Numbered from the stretch's first letter, positions 9,256-21,425 are shown. The stretch: DNA of 64,000 bases from Raphanus sativus (GCF_000801105.2 NC_079514.1:18082293-18146292); one strand, 5' to 3'. A program made the numbers and translations. The notes: generated from the sequence alone by a model not told the origin.

Positions 9256-12123
9256 ATGTACTTCGTTTCTCGGACGTTGACAAGAGCTCTCTGCTCCTCA
9301 CTTCATCACTCGAGATCAGCCAAACTCCCGACTCGAAAATGGATAATCTCTCACCAAATCCGCTTATACGCAGCCACCGGTAAAATCACCCGCCCCGCGG
9401 CGGAATCATCATCATCATCATCATCGGAGGAGGAAGAGTTGGCTCGGCCGACGATGATTGAGTACCAACCGGAAATAGCGAAACAGGTTAACCTAACCGG
9501 ATTCGTGGATCAACCGGTTCAATTCAAGTCTTATTCCGACGGAAAGTCCTGGGCTGGAACGGTTATCTCTCAACGCTCCGGTTTAAAATCTTCTGATTTC
9601 TGGTACCATTTTCATCTGTTCTTTTTTTTGTAAGCATTGACTACTACTATACTAGAGTCTCTTTGATTGATTGATGAATCGAAGTTGAGTTTTTTTTGTC
9701 AATTAATGGCAGGATTCCGATTATATTCGAAGGTGATTTAGCTAAAATAGCAGCTCACCATGTAAAGAAAGATGATCGGATTCATATCTCCGGCAAGCTC
9801 TTTATAGACTCACCTCCTCCCAATGTCACTTACCCTCAATCCAACGTCCAGGTGACTCACTGAGTGTTGAAAAGTCTGTGGAATGAGTTTTATTAGTAGT
9901 AAACTAGATTCTTTAGTATCCCTTTTATATGTATAGTTCCTTGGTTTCATAATAATATAACCATATGATGGTCCGTTCTATATGTAACAGATTATGGTTC
10001 AGAATCTCAACTTCGTTGAGGGTGCTGCGATCCCACCACCCCAAATTGAAGAAATGAGCTTCCCACCATCTGAGTTACAACAACTCAGCACCAAGAAACA
10101 GACTTGTATGTCTTTTTTTATGATGTTTGTACTTTGTGTGTTGTGTACCTGTTTACCATAATCCTTTGTTGCTTTAAACTGGTGGTGGGTCCTGAACAAG
10201 TCAAGCTTTCTTTTATATTGTGTTTCTTTCAGCAAGAACAATGAAGGTTCAAGTCATGGTTGAAGAAAGCTCTGATGATTTGAAGCATCTACTTGAAAAT
10301 CCTAAAGAGTTGTTGGATTTGGATTATCCTGGGAGTAAAGACAGCGGATTGGTAGACGCACCTGAGGCTGAAGAAATCTGCATCCCATTCCCTGAAATAG
10401 AAGAACTCACCACCAAGAAGCTGCCTGGTAATGTCTTATACTTCTTTCTTGCTTTCAACTTGTAGATACTGATCGACCCTCTTATGAGCTACCTTTGTTT
10501 TTTCTTATACATTGTTTTTGTTATCATGGTTCCTTTTTATTGTATGTTTGATTCTATTGTATATTTCTCAGCAAGATCTAAGAAGGTTATAGTCTTGGAT
10601 GAAGGGACCTCTAATCCTTGGAATCATCTACTTGAAAATCCTAAAGAGTGGTTGGACTGTCGTGGGAGTAAAGCCAGCGGATTGGTAAACATATTTTGAT
10701 TTGGATTCAGTTTTGTCTCAGTCATGATATCTGATACCTTGGAGACTTCGATTATTGATATTTATCTGTGCAGGTGAAACCAAAACATCCCGACTTTAAG
10801 GGCAAGGTTGGTGGTGGTCTTTCTCTGTGGCTTAACGATGCTCCGGATTGGGTTTTTCAAAAACTCGATGAGCTTGAGTTTGATGTTTTCCTCCCCAAAG
10901 GAAAATTGAAACAACTAAAAGGTAAGTTTCCTTTTTTGGAAATTAGTACGTATTTGGCCATTGTGTTACTATCTCATCTCGTTTTCTCAAGCGATCTGTC
11001 CTGCTGCAATATAGGAGAGGAATTTTGGAAGGACTTGGTTCAGAGCCCTGATAATTGGTATGACAACAGATCAACAAAGGTAACAACATAATTGAAGACA
11101 CTAGTCTCTACCCATAACTCCTCTAATGTTCATTTTCGACGTTTCCCAATAACATTTTCGAAACCACGTGTAGACAAACGTGAAAGCCCCTGACTTCAAG
11201 CATAAAGAGAGTGGCGAGGCACTGTGGATGACTGACTCTCCTACTTGGGTATTGTCAAAATTACCGCCTCTAAAGAAGAATCAAGAACAAGCCCTCATGT
11301 CTAATACTATCTCAACGCCAACACCCAAACAAGTTAAAAGTAAACTTCTCCCTTTTTATCAAAGTCTTAGGCATATATTTTGACGTTTTGTTACTGTCTC
11401 GTTTTTCTAAAGCGACATTGTCTTGAGATGTAGGAGAGGAATTTTGGAAGGACTTGGTTCAGAACCCTGATAAATGGTATGACAACAGATCAAGAAAGGT
11501 AACATATTTGAATACACTAGTCTCTGCCCAGATCACCTCTAATGTTCGTTCATTTTGACATTTACCAGTAATGTTTTTTGAACCAAGTGTAGACAAACCC
11601 GAAAGCCCCCGACTTTAAGCATAAAGACAGTGGTGAAGCACTGTGGATGACCGACTCTCCTACTTGGGTACTGCCAAAGTTACCACCTCTAAAGACGAAT
11701 CAAGAACAATCTGTGATGGCTAATACAGTCTCCCAGCCAACATTGAATAAACATAACAGTAAGTTCTCATTTAACTAAAGTCTTAGGCAACTAGGTGGCG
11801 TTTTATTACTATCTCGTTTTGTAAAACGAGCTGTCTTCACATATGTAGGAGAAGAGCTTTGGAAGGACTTGGTTCAGAATCCAGACAAATGGTGGGACAA
11901 CAGACTAAAAAAGGTAATAAATAATAAGCCTTGTTGCTCCTAGCATCTTAGAAACTTTCGAAACACTAGATAATGTTTTTTTTTCTGAAACATGTAGACA
12001 AACAAGAAAGCTCCCGACTTCAAGCATAAAGAGAATGGTGAAGCTCTGTGGATGGATAATTCTCCAACTTGGGCACTGTCAAAGTTACCACCTCTAAATC
12101 AAGAAACACCAGTCATGACCTAA
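9256..12123 (+). CDS. OSB3: Organellar single-stranded DNA-binding protein OSB3-like
   Basis: Model: join 9256-9602, 9713-9851, 9991-10105, 10233-10427, 10572-10684, 10774-10921, 11015-11079, 11174-11339, 11434-11498, 11593-11758, 11849-11913, 11998-12123; 1,710 nt, 569 residues, all GT-AG. OSB proteins bind ssDNA in plant organelles and restrain recombination of mitochondrial DNA; Arabidopsis OSB3 is mitochondrial. Residues 1-45 are rich in Arg/Ser with no acidic residue, as in a transit peptide. A Ser run (TCATCA repeats at 9408) follows, then an OB-fold/SSB-like region at about 75-165. C-terminal PDF modules follow, with the consensus W.DL.Q.PD.WYDNR then APDFKHK. Four fairly complete modules and one vestigial module (exon 4) are visible. 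Exons 7+8, 9+10 and 11+12 are near-identical 65+166-nt pairs. MORF4, its expected syntenic neighbour, lies 7 kb downstream. OSB3 is chosen over OSB2/OSB4 by synteny. Confidence 0.9.
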
Positions 12124-12392
12124 GTTCGTTTTGCAGCCTTATTGAAACAAATACCATGTTGATTTTGGTCACCCACGATGTAAAAAGGGCGTATTACTGT
12201 AGTTCTAAATCTTTAAACTCTAATTGGCGGATTAACTCAATGTTCCTGAGTTAATGAGAGATCATCAGAAGTAACAACATTAGTATCTATGTCTTTAAAA
12301 TCATATGATTACGGGCTAGGGAAAAATTGAATCTGAAAATTAGAACAGATTGTGAATCTGACATAAATATTCATATAGATTTTGTTTTATAG

Positions 12393-12640
12393 TTTTGGGT
12401 ACTGCCATAGTTACCACCTCTAAAGACGAATCAAGAACAACCTCTAATGGCCAATACAGTCTCCCAGCCAACATTGAAAAAACAGAAAAGTAAATTCTCA
12501 TTAACTAAGTCCTAGGCAGATAAGGTGCGTCTTATTACTGTCTCGGTTTTGCAACTTCATACCATATATATAGGAGAGGAGCTTTGGAAGGACTTGGTTC
12601 AGAATCCAGACAAATGGTGGGACAACAGATTAAAAAAGGC
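12393..12640 (+). pseudogene. Decayed extra PDF-module exon pair of OSB3
   Basis: Downstream of the OSB3 stop, 12393-12490 matches the end of exon 10 (TACCACCTCTAAAGACGAA). After an intron-like gap, 12574-12638 matches exon 11, including the GGAGAGGAGCTTTGG start and the AAAAAAGG end. No matching final exon follows. This is the trace of a fourth copy of the repeated exon pair, now outside the reading frame of the gene. Confidence 0.85.
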
Positions 12641-13440
12641 AAAATTTAAAAACACTCACCTCTTCCCATTTGACTTCTTATTGTTCATTTTCTACTCTAA
12701 ATAAGCACACAGATGGTCAAATCTTGTTAAAAAACTCCTCTGGTCGGGTCCTATTCAATGTAGAAATCTAAAGCAAACAAATCATCTGAGTAAACATAAA
12801 ATACAGACTAGTGTGAGGTTTTAGCTCTTTTTTGTATTTTAAGACTTGTGTGAGTGTTAAGCAACCGAATCAAGCAAGCAAGTGCCACTTAATGATCTGA
12901 CTGAATTGAACTCAGTGAGAATACTCTTATCAACATGGCCTTCATCATAAGCACCACATCACCACACATGATACTGATGAAACCATGCACACTGAATTCT
13001 GAAAGCCAATAATAATTCCAAATAAAGGCACACACAGGTAACATAACATTCATCTTTCTTCTGTAAATAACATAACAACACAACATTTGATAATAAGAAA
13101 AAAGCACACATATAACCAAATCTATTGTTCGAACCACACACACATAAATTTATCAATTGTAATTGAAACACACACCATCCATAACATGGAGCTGTCAAAC
13201 ACGTCTAGATCAGACCCATCGATAAAGGTTGCCGCATTACCATAATAACACAATATTCATCCTTTTTTTGTGCCCCACACAATATTCATCCTTGGTCTGC
13301 AAATAACATAGAGCATTTGTTAACAATGTTCTGCAAACATATGCATGTAAATATATAAAAAAGAAATCACATATAATGAAGACGACAATAAATACCTCCG
13401 AATAAGTCTTCAAGTTTGTAAAGAGTAAAGCACAAACACC
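12641..13440. other. Intergenic region between convergent genes
   Basis: Holds the 3' flank of the receptor kinase. The segment at about 12900-13110 is homologous to 17215-17390, which shows that the decayed copy further right includes this 3' flank. No gene seen. Confidence 0.6.
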
Positions 13441-16400
13441 TCAATGCCTAGCTCTTCTTCTGGATCTAAAAAACCTCTCTCTGATTGAGATTAATTCTTT
13501 TCCAGCCTCACTCATAGCCAACCGGTTCGCAGGTGATTCATCACAACACCTAAGTCCCAACTCGAAAACAAGTGTTAAGCATTCAGCAATCGGAAAGCCA
13601 ATTCTAAGGCCGTTGTGAAGAATCACTTCGTCCGCAACATCCAACACTTGCTCTGGCAATGCAGATTTGATGTAGCTACAAAGGGTAAAGTTTCCTCCAA
13701 ACAACTCATTGGTTGGTCGTTTCCCACTGAACATTTCTATAAGGAGAATCCCAAAGCTATAGACATCACCATGTGTTGATATCTGCCCTCCCATTCCATA
13801 TTCTGCACCATAATTCACACAAACAAGATTGTAGAATAAATGAATACATATAGTACACTAATTTTTATTATTTAAACATTACATATATTACCTGGGGCTG
13901 CATAGCCAATGGTTCCTCTGACTCCAGCCGAGCTAAGTTGATTGAGAAAATATTCCTGGTCAAATTTGAGGAGGATCCGAGCTAGACCAAAGTCGCTAAC
14001 ATGGGCAGTTAGATCGTCGTCTAGAAGGACATTGCTTGGCTTAATATCACAGTGAGCTATAGCTTCATGGCAATGAACATGAAGATAATCCAAAACAGAA
14101 GCCACATCTATTGCTATGCCAAGTCTTTCAAGAAGTGTCAAGGTTCTTGAGGGCCTTCGAATCTCTTCCACTTCCTCTGGATGCAACCACATATCTAAGC
14201 TTCCATTTGTCATGAACTCATAGATTAGAGCTCTGAACTGATTTCCTTGAAAATCAATACTGGAACAAGCCGTCAACAGTTTCACAAGATTACGATGCCT
14301 TACGTCTTTCAAAGATTCACATTCTGCCATAAAGCTCTTCATTGCTCCACGCCGTTGTAAGTTTAAAACTTTCACTGCAACAACCTTGTTCTCTGCTGGG
14401 AGCAATGCTTTAAAGACAGTACCAAAGATGCCTGACCCAATCAAATTACTTGAAGAGAAACCATCTGTTGCATTTCGAAGATCTCTATAGCTTATCTGTT
14501 CATGAAAAGTCCCCAAGGTGGAAGGAGTTGCTTCATTAGCCATGTTCTTCTTTCTGATCTTGAACCAGCAAAGAGAAACTGAAGCTATGAACAACAACAA
14601 AAGCAACAAGACGCCTATGCTTACTCCAGTAACAACTTTCTTTGAAAGAGAGAAATGTTGTGTCCCCCGTACTTGTTGAAAGCATGGATTTAGTTTCATT
14701 TCCAAGACTCCCCCACATAGGTTTATGTTTCCAAATACTGAAACAATAGTAGCATTCTTAAACTTTCCTATCCTTGGCATTTCTCCTTTGAAATTGTTAA
14801 TGGATAGATTGAGATTCTCTAACGAATTCATGTTTGCAAGATATCCAGGCATGCTTCCTGATAGATTATTATTTGAGAAATCAACCTCTCTGACACCCAC
14901 CAACCCACTTATGTCTGGAATGGATCCATCAAATGAATTTCCTTGCAGATAAAGCTCTTCCACCGAGAGACACTTCGCCATAGTCTCTGGGATGTGGCCT
15001 GATAGCTTATTGTGCGCAACAGATAGTATAACAAGACTTGTAAGTCGTCCAACATCTTGAGGTAGAGAGCCAGTTAAGTAATTATTCGACATTCTTAGCA
15101 AAACAAGGGGTGAAATTTGCATAATCTCATGTGGTATAGTTCCTGTCAACTTATTATACGCCATATTTAAATGTAGCAAGTAGCTATAGTTACCAAGACT
15201 TGGAGGAATGATTCCTTCAAAACTGTTGTTGTATAAATAAAGTTTTACTAACCGAGAGATGTTGCCTATAAAAGATGGTATCGCTCCTGATAATCTATTT
15301 GAATAGACACTTAATACCCCCAATCCTGAAAGTTTTCCAAGTGAGTAAGGGAGTGTACCTGTCAATAGATTGTTCCCCACCTGAAAAAACTGCAAGCTTA
15401 TGAGATTCCCAATGTCACTAGGAATGCTTCCAGAGATGAAATTCATTTCAAGGGTTAGCTCAATAAGATTTTTTGACAGGTTGGAAATGGAGGTAGGCAA
15501 GTCACCCCCTAGTGTATTGTTAGCAACACTGACGCTTTTCAGTTGGGTGCAATTAGTTAAAGCACCAAGAAAGTCAAGATCTCCATTAGACCGGCTTCCC
15601 AAAGAATTACTGAAAAGTGATAGGCTCCGCAAATTCTGCAATTTTCCAAAGCTCAGAAGAATACCTCCAGTAAGACTATTACTCTCCATTGCCAGTGATT
15701 GAAGAGTTGAGATATTATGAAGCGTTATTGGGATGGCTCCTGTGAGATCATTGTTTCCCATATGCAACCCTTGAAGTTTTGGTAGCAGATTACCTAAATC
15801 AGGCCTCAGGCTCCCAGAGAAACCATTACCGATGATGAATAGCTTCTCAAGTGAGGACATGTTGTAAAACACAAGAGGAAAAGCACCTGAGAAATTGTTG
15901 GATGTCAATTGAAAAAATACCAACTGAGTTAATCTAGCTAAGTCATCAGGGACTCCTCCTTCTATATTGTTTTCCGCAAAGCTTAGTTCTCTAAGGGAAG
16001 TCAAGTTTCCTAGAGATGCAGGGAGCTTTCCTCTCAGCTTGTTTCGACCAAGATCTAGAAGAACAAGCCTCGTCAATGATCCTAGTTCTGAAGGGATACC
16101 TTGTCCAAGATGATTCGAGAAAATGTCAAGCATCAACAGTCGAGAGCAGTTAAACAGACTGGCTGGCACTCCTTGTAGAAAATTATATGACAGGAACAAC
16201 TGTCGAAGTCTAAACAAGTTCCCCACTTCCTGAGGGATGGTTCCACCAAAAGAGTTATCTGAGAGATTCAGTGTTATGAGAAACGAAAGATTACCAATAG
16301 ATGGCGATATCACCCCGCCCAATTGCAATCCTCCAAGGTACAATCCAGTAACTCGTTTGTGTTTTCGGCCACATGTAACCCCAGTCCAACTGCAGAGAGG

Positions 16401-16553
16401 GAATGAGCTATTCCATGAGGACAAAACAACTCTTTTTGCTCCAGAAACTTGAGACTTGAACTCCAACAAAGCTTTCTTATCACTTTCATCTGTGAATCGA
16501 TATGCTTCAAGCAATATGAGAGCACTGAAAACAAGTAAGAGAAAGAGTCTCAT
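13441..16553 (-). CDS. LRR-XII receptor-like kinase (EFR-like), non-RD
   Basis: Model: complement of 13441-13802 and 13892-16553; 3,024 nt, 1,007 residues. The start at 16553 (MRLFLLLVFSALILLEAYR) opens directly on a signal peptide; an upstream in-frame ATG at 16688 would add 45 residues in front and is less likely. Then come an LRRNT cap (ALLEFKSQV, CSWTGVTC), about 20 extracellular LRRs, a paired-Cys region, a TM segment (VSIGVLLLLLLFIASVSLCW) and a Ser/Thr kinase. The kinase has a Gly-rich loop (SGIFGTVF), VAVKVL lysine, AHCDIKPSN catalytic loop and DFGLA. Cys replaces Arg before the catalytic Asp, so it is a non-RD kinase, typical of innate-immunity receptors such as EFR, FLS2 and Xa21. 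The single intron just before EYGMGG is the family's usual position. Presumed role: cell-surface pattern recognition; the ligand is unknown. From memory, no LRR-XII gene sits here in Arabidopsis, so it has probably transposed in. Confidence 0.93.
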
Positions 16554-17214
16554 GCTTCTCATACTTTGCATGAAAATTAATGGACATACCATTTGCATTC
16601 TAGCTAGAGACGGTTTATTTGGCTTTTCCATCACTCTTTTGTCTCCTCTATTAAAGTCCGAATTTAATCCATTTAAAACAGAACTCAACTTTTCCCAAAT
16701 AAATCAAATGTTTAAGAAGACAAAAACAGTCTTTACGACTTTTCTAAGTACATCATCATGAGTTAATGAAGAAACAAGACTCTATGGAACATTTCGATAG
16801 TTCTGCGTAATTGCCAATTACCTTTGTAAATTTTTTTTTTTGACAAAGTACATTTGTAAATTATAAAGTAAAGAAACAGAGAAAAATTGTCAAAAAGTTT
16901 ATTTTCCGTCAACATTGACGTTTACTCACATCCTCACAGTGAATTCATTGACAAACTGTGTGTTATTTTCTCATGTGATTTTTATTACTAAGAGAAGGGC
17001 AAGCTATGCTCGACAACTATCAACGAGCATGCTCCCTTCTAGCACAAGTTACAAAATATCTGTTAAAAGGATTATATAATCCAAAAGTAAATTATAAATT
17101 ACAAACCTCTGATCCTCTTTTATTTTTGGAAGAAACAGCAAAAGCCTTAGTCAGGTACTTTGTCTCGGATAACCTCACCATGGGAGTCAACAACAGTTAA
17201 CTGTGAAGATGATT
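16554..17214. promoter_or_regulatory. Upstream region of the LRR-XII receptor kinase
   Basis: No gene seen. It contains two TTGAC core motifs on the minus strand (GTCAA near 16890-16912 on the plus strand), which match the W-box core bound by WRKY factors and are common in defence-gene promoters. Such short motifs also arise by chance. Confidence 0.4.
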
Positions 17215-17830
17215 CCCTATTTTCTGACAAGATGCTTATCAAATGGTTCATAATGACATGACATCGATGAAACCACACAAGTAACTGAACTGTGAAAGCC
17301 AAGAATGTCCAAATAAAAGCTGGTAAGACATGCATATATCTTGTCTCTAAATAACATAACTACACAACATTTGAATAAGCAGATAGACAATTTTTGTAGT
17401 CTAGACAAGCTTTCTACCTCTAGAGGGATAAAGATTACCAATAGGTGGTGATATCACTCCCGCCCAATTGCAATTCTCCCAGTTCCAAACCACTAACTCT
17501 CCTGTTTGGGGTCACAAAAGAGAGAGGAACATCATCATATTCCTTAACATTCCTTAAAAAGTTTACCATTCCTTAGGAATAATTTTTTCTTTCATTTCTT
17601 TTGTAGAGAATTATAGAACAATTTATTCTTTTTATTAATTTTGATAAGAAATTATCATTCTTTATCATCCCAAAATTTTATTCTTATTCATTATTTTCTT
17701 ATGTGCAAAACTTTCTTATCAGTTTCAAATATCTATGTGAAAACACATAAGAAAGAATCTCATTCTCATATTTTGTAGTAAAATGGAAACAAAGGGACGA
17801 ACAAATTGCAAATGTCGTTGCCTTGTGATT
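17215..17830 (-). pseudogene. Decayed partial copy of the LRR-XII receptor kinase
   Basis: Three separate blocks match the neighbouring receptor kinase in the same order. 17215-17395 matches its 3' flank (about 12900-13110). 17425-17500 matches the first LRR coding segment (compare 16287-16345, around GGCGATATCACCCCGCCCAA). About 17730-17785 matches the signal-peptide region near 16480-16560. Most of the gene between the blocks is gone, and an unrelated insertion lies at about 17530-17720. This is the residue of a tandem duplication that lost nearly all of one copy. Confidence 0.75.
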
Positions 17831-17842
17831 AATGATGAAAAA

Positions 17843-18490
17843 TCTATCTTATTAAAACAGAAACATTATGTTGGACCTAACATTTATTTTATAAGTTTTT
17901 AAATTAAATACACTTTTATACTTTATAGTTAAACCTACATTAAATCACTAATGTTCCTTTCTTTATACTACTATTCATGTTTCCAAACAATATACTTATT
18001 TCTTTATACTACTATCATTGTTTCCAAACAATATATTTTATATACTACTATCAATGTTTCCAAACAATACAATAATTAATCTTAGTTATTTTATATCCAT
18101 CATTTTCTCTTTAAAATTTTGTAGACACGTCATAATTTCATAAATTACAAAATAATGAACTTTAAAATTTGGATTATAAGATTACAAATTATGAAATTGT
18201 TACAATTTAAATCAAATTAGATTACATATCGGTCATCCATCAGTTCAATCGGTTAGTCTCGGGTTTTAGTGATTTTTTAATATGAATATTTTAAAAACCT
18301 AAATTGAATTGTTAGATCTCCGGATTAACCGGTATAATCACAATCGGGTTGAATTTAAAAAACACTGATTTAAATGCAAAAATATTATAAATACACAATC
18401 TTTAAAAGTTACCAAAATATTTGTTAAGTTATTAATGAAATTTTTCATCGTAAAATATTCCGCGCTTCAAAAGCGCGGGTCAAAATCTAG
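17843..18490 (+). mobile_element. Non-autonomous Helitron (ATREP-like)
   Basis: It starts TCTATCTTATTAAAACAG at 17843 and ends with a GC-rich hairpin (CCGCGCTTCAAAAGCGCGG, 18460-18478) followed 12 bases later by CTAG (18487-18490). TC start, 3' hairpin, CTRR end and insertion between A (17842) and T (18491) without target duplication are the defining marks of Helitrons. The 648-bp interior is AT-rich with no ORF, so it depends on a Rep/Helicase from elsewhere. Confidence 0.93.
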
Positions 18491-18954
18491 TGCAGTTTAA
18501 AAACGAAAATACAACCCAAACTGTGTAGTGTTTTCAAAAATTAAAGTATATAAAAAATTAACTGTATAAAAGGACAAAAAACATATGTTTTTTTGTCAAC
18601 TTTCGACAAAAAACATATGTCATTAGTCTTTAGTTTACTTATACATACATGAGATAAAACAGAGGCTGAGGCCTAAGTTCGTAGTGCCGAACTGTGTAGT
18701 ATTTTATCTTATAAAAACGCCAAGTACTAGCTCTACGGCTACAGATAAACGGCTACTTGTGATTTGTGAACATGACTTTTTTTTTACTCGGTCAGCCAAA
18801 ATCAGCACAGTGGTTATACCCTCAACCGAGAGCCTATCACAAGCCTGCAGATACCAATGTAATAAATTGACAATAACTTCACACTGATGGCTACTCTAAT
18901 CAGAAGTATTCATGATAGCCTGCCAGTTCCACAATTCCTACATCCCTCTGCTAT
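18491..18954. other. Intergenic, 3' flank of MORF4
   Basis: No gene seen. It should hold the 3' UTR and polyadenylation region of MORF4 on the minus strand. Confidence 0.5.
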
Positions 18955-21425
18955 TCAACGTGGAATCTGAAACGAAGGAACCATCTTCTAATTAACATAT
19001 ATACATTACAATAACTGAGAGGTGGATAATTCTGTTTTATGGACTTTTAAGACAAGAATCTGTGTAAACTATTTTATTCAAGAACTTACTTTGCCGGTTC
19101 CATCTGTAGAATTATTGTTGTTACTCCAGTCACCTACTACATTTCTCTGATCCTTCTGTGGAAATGTTTGATTCTGTCGTTGTCCAGAAAACCCTGCTGA
19201 TCCATGTGTATTACCATAGCTTCCTCCGCTTTGCAGATTGTGATTCCCTTCCCCCTTTTGGATATAGTTCACTGGAACCCCTTGGTTGAAGTTTGCAGAT
19301 GTCCCTTGACCGCTACTGCTTGGTATTCCTTGGTGTGGAGGCACTGATACTCCTTGGCTGTGACTATGACTCGCTTGATATGAAGGCACTGCAAATCCTT
19401 GACCTTGCCATTGTCCATGATATGGTGTACCTTGGCCTTGATTGTAAGTCCCCTGATACAAACGCATTCCACATCCTGGACATTGCCATTGTCCAGGGAA
19501 TGGAGCTCCTTGACCTTGATTGTAACTCAACTGATATTGGGGCATTTGATTTCCAAACTGTGGAGGACCAAAGTTTCCATTATTCGGTGGGTTGAAATTC
19601 CACTGACCTCCTTGGTTGTAATTTTGATGTGGTCCTTGGAGAAAGTTACCATGTGGTGGCCCTTGGTTGTAGTTCACAAACGCCCATTGACCATAACTTC
19701 CTGGTGTTCCTTGGTTGTAGTTTACTTCGTATGGAGGAGACAACGGAGCTCCATGGGCTTCGCTGTAACCCATCTGATATGAAGGTATTTGACCTCCTTG
19801 CCCTCGCCCTGGCATTGGAGTTCCCTGGCCTTGGTTGTAACTCCCTTGATATGGAGACAATAACTGACCTCCGTGACCTTGCCCGTGTCCATATCCTGGA
19901 CCTCCTGCTCCTTGGGCAGGACCATAGTCTCCACCACTCTGCGGAATGTTATTCCCTCTGCCCATTTGGTTGTAATTTCCACGTGTCCCTTGGTTAAAAT
20001 TGCCTTGTGGGGGCCCTTGGTTGTAGTTCACTACTGCTCCTTGACTTGGTGAGCCTTGATATGGAGGCGTCTGAGTTCCCTGTCCTTGGCGATAACCCAT
20101 TTGATAGGAGGGTGTTTGACTTCCTTGACCTTGCCCTGAAGTTGGTGTTCCCTGGCCTTGGTTATCACTCCTTTGAGATGAAGGCGTTTGACTTTCTTGA
20201 CCTTGCACTTTTCTTGCAAATGGAGTTCCGTGGCCTTGATTGAAACTCCACTGAAACAAAGGTACTTGATTACCTTGAACCTGCCTTTGTCCTAAGGTGG
20301 GAGCTCCTTGATCTCGATTGAAACTCCCTCTAAATGAAGGCATTTGATATCCTTGCCCTTGCCCCTGTCTTGAGGTTGACACTTCACCTCGACCTTTCCA
20401 TTGTCTTGGGGTTGGTCGCCATTGTATTGGAGTCAAAGCAACTTGGTTTTGCTTGGAACTGCTCTGCTCTGGAGGCGTTTGACTTTCTTGATCCAGCACT
20501 TGTTCTGAGGCTAGATCCTTATCTGGCTGCGTTTGAGATTCCAGAGCTTTCTCTTCTCCCGACGCACTCTCCTTGTCTAAAGAATCAAATCCTTCTTTAG
20601 TGGGGACAGGAACCGGACCAGGTGTAATCACACCATCCTCGTATTTGTCTCCTGAAAGTTGAAACACACAACTTACTTAATAAGCAACTGTCCACAACAT
20701 CCAAAAACGGTAGAAACTAGACAACTTACCTCCATACACCTTGTTCTCAACATCAACATAAGAATCAGGAATTATGTACTGAACCCCAGGCAAATCTGTT
20801 TCATAAAACACCAATCAAAGATCAAAATCATCCAGACCATTCTAACGAATTAAATGCTTCTCCAAATCATTACCTCTGAACTTCTCTACTTCAGCTATAG
20901 ACATAGAAGCTTGAAAACCTTGGTAACTAGTTGTGCAAATAGCATATATCTTCTTCTTAGCTTCTTCCAAGCTGAACAAAAAAAAACACACACACACACA
21001 CAAAGCAATCATCAACTTTAACAAACATATTTAAAAAAGAACTGAAGCTTTCTTTTGTGATTCAGAGATTCGAACCTTAGACCAAGGCCTTTAGCGCAGG
21101 TCTGCTCGAAGGTGGAGATCATTTCCTCTCTAGACGGAGGATTCTCCTTTGGGAAATCCATTGTGATTAGCCAATGGTTGAAGTCGCATCCTTCGTTATC
21201 TGGCGTGAACGAATCTTCTCCGGTGTAAGGATCGTACTGATATTGACTCGTCGTCGTTGAGAACAATCTCGCCGGAGATCGATCAAGTTCCGTCGATTGC
21301 CTCACCGCGGTTCGCTGTAACAGAGACGATACGGAAGGGAAACGGGAGACGCGAGTAGGAGTGAAGGATCGTTGGAAAGAGGAAGGTAAGGCGAGAAGAA
21401 GTCGCCGGAGACGGTGGGAGAGCAT
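18955..21425 (-). CDS. MORF4: Multiple organellar RNA editing factor MORF4-like
   Basis: Model: complement of 18955-18966, 19090-20651, 20730-20795, 20874-20971, 21076-21425; 2,088 nt, 695 residues. MORF/RIP proteins bind PPR proteins and are needed for C-to-U RNA editing in plastids and mitochondria. Residues 1-65 (MLSHRLRRLLLALPSSFQRS onward) are Arg/Ser-rich like a mitochondrial presequence. The MORF box follows (HWLITMDFP, YQGFQASMS, PDSYVDVENKVYGGDKY). The remaining ~500 residues are a low-complexity Gln/Gly/Pro/Tyr-rich tail of repeats like YNQGQGTP, which is long for the family but known for MORF4. The last coding exon of 12 nt (IPR, stop) is inferred from phase and splice signals; without it the frame would run through the donor to a stop at 19078. 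Synteny supports MORF4. Confidence 0.92.
19100..20480 (-). repeat. Q/G-rich coding tandem repeat in MORF4
   Basis: Within the large MORF4 exon, degenerate units of roughly 48-60 nt encode variants of YNQGQGTP.P and SYQ..Y.QGQG. The repeat also keeps other frames open, which explains several long but meaningless ORFs on both strands here. The composition is prion-like (Gln, Asn, Gly, Tyr) and would be expected to be disordered. Confidence 0.8.

Noticed and set aside
16554..16688. Upstream ATG at 16688 as the receptor kinase start
   Set aside because: It would place 45 hydrophilic residues ahead of the signal peptide. The ATG at 16553 begins directly on the signal sequence.
14536..16761. Plus-strand ORFs antisense to the LRR receptor kinase
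   Set aside because: Periodic LRR coding sequence leaves the antisense frame open. No start context, splice logic or recognisable domain.
19269..20600. Many overlapping ORFs of 60-127 codons on both strands inside MORF4
   Set aside because: They follow from the low-complexity Q/G/P repeat, which keeps several frames open. The MORF4 frame explains the region and splices in phase.
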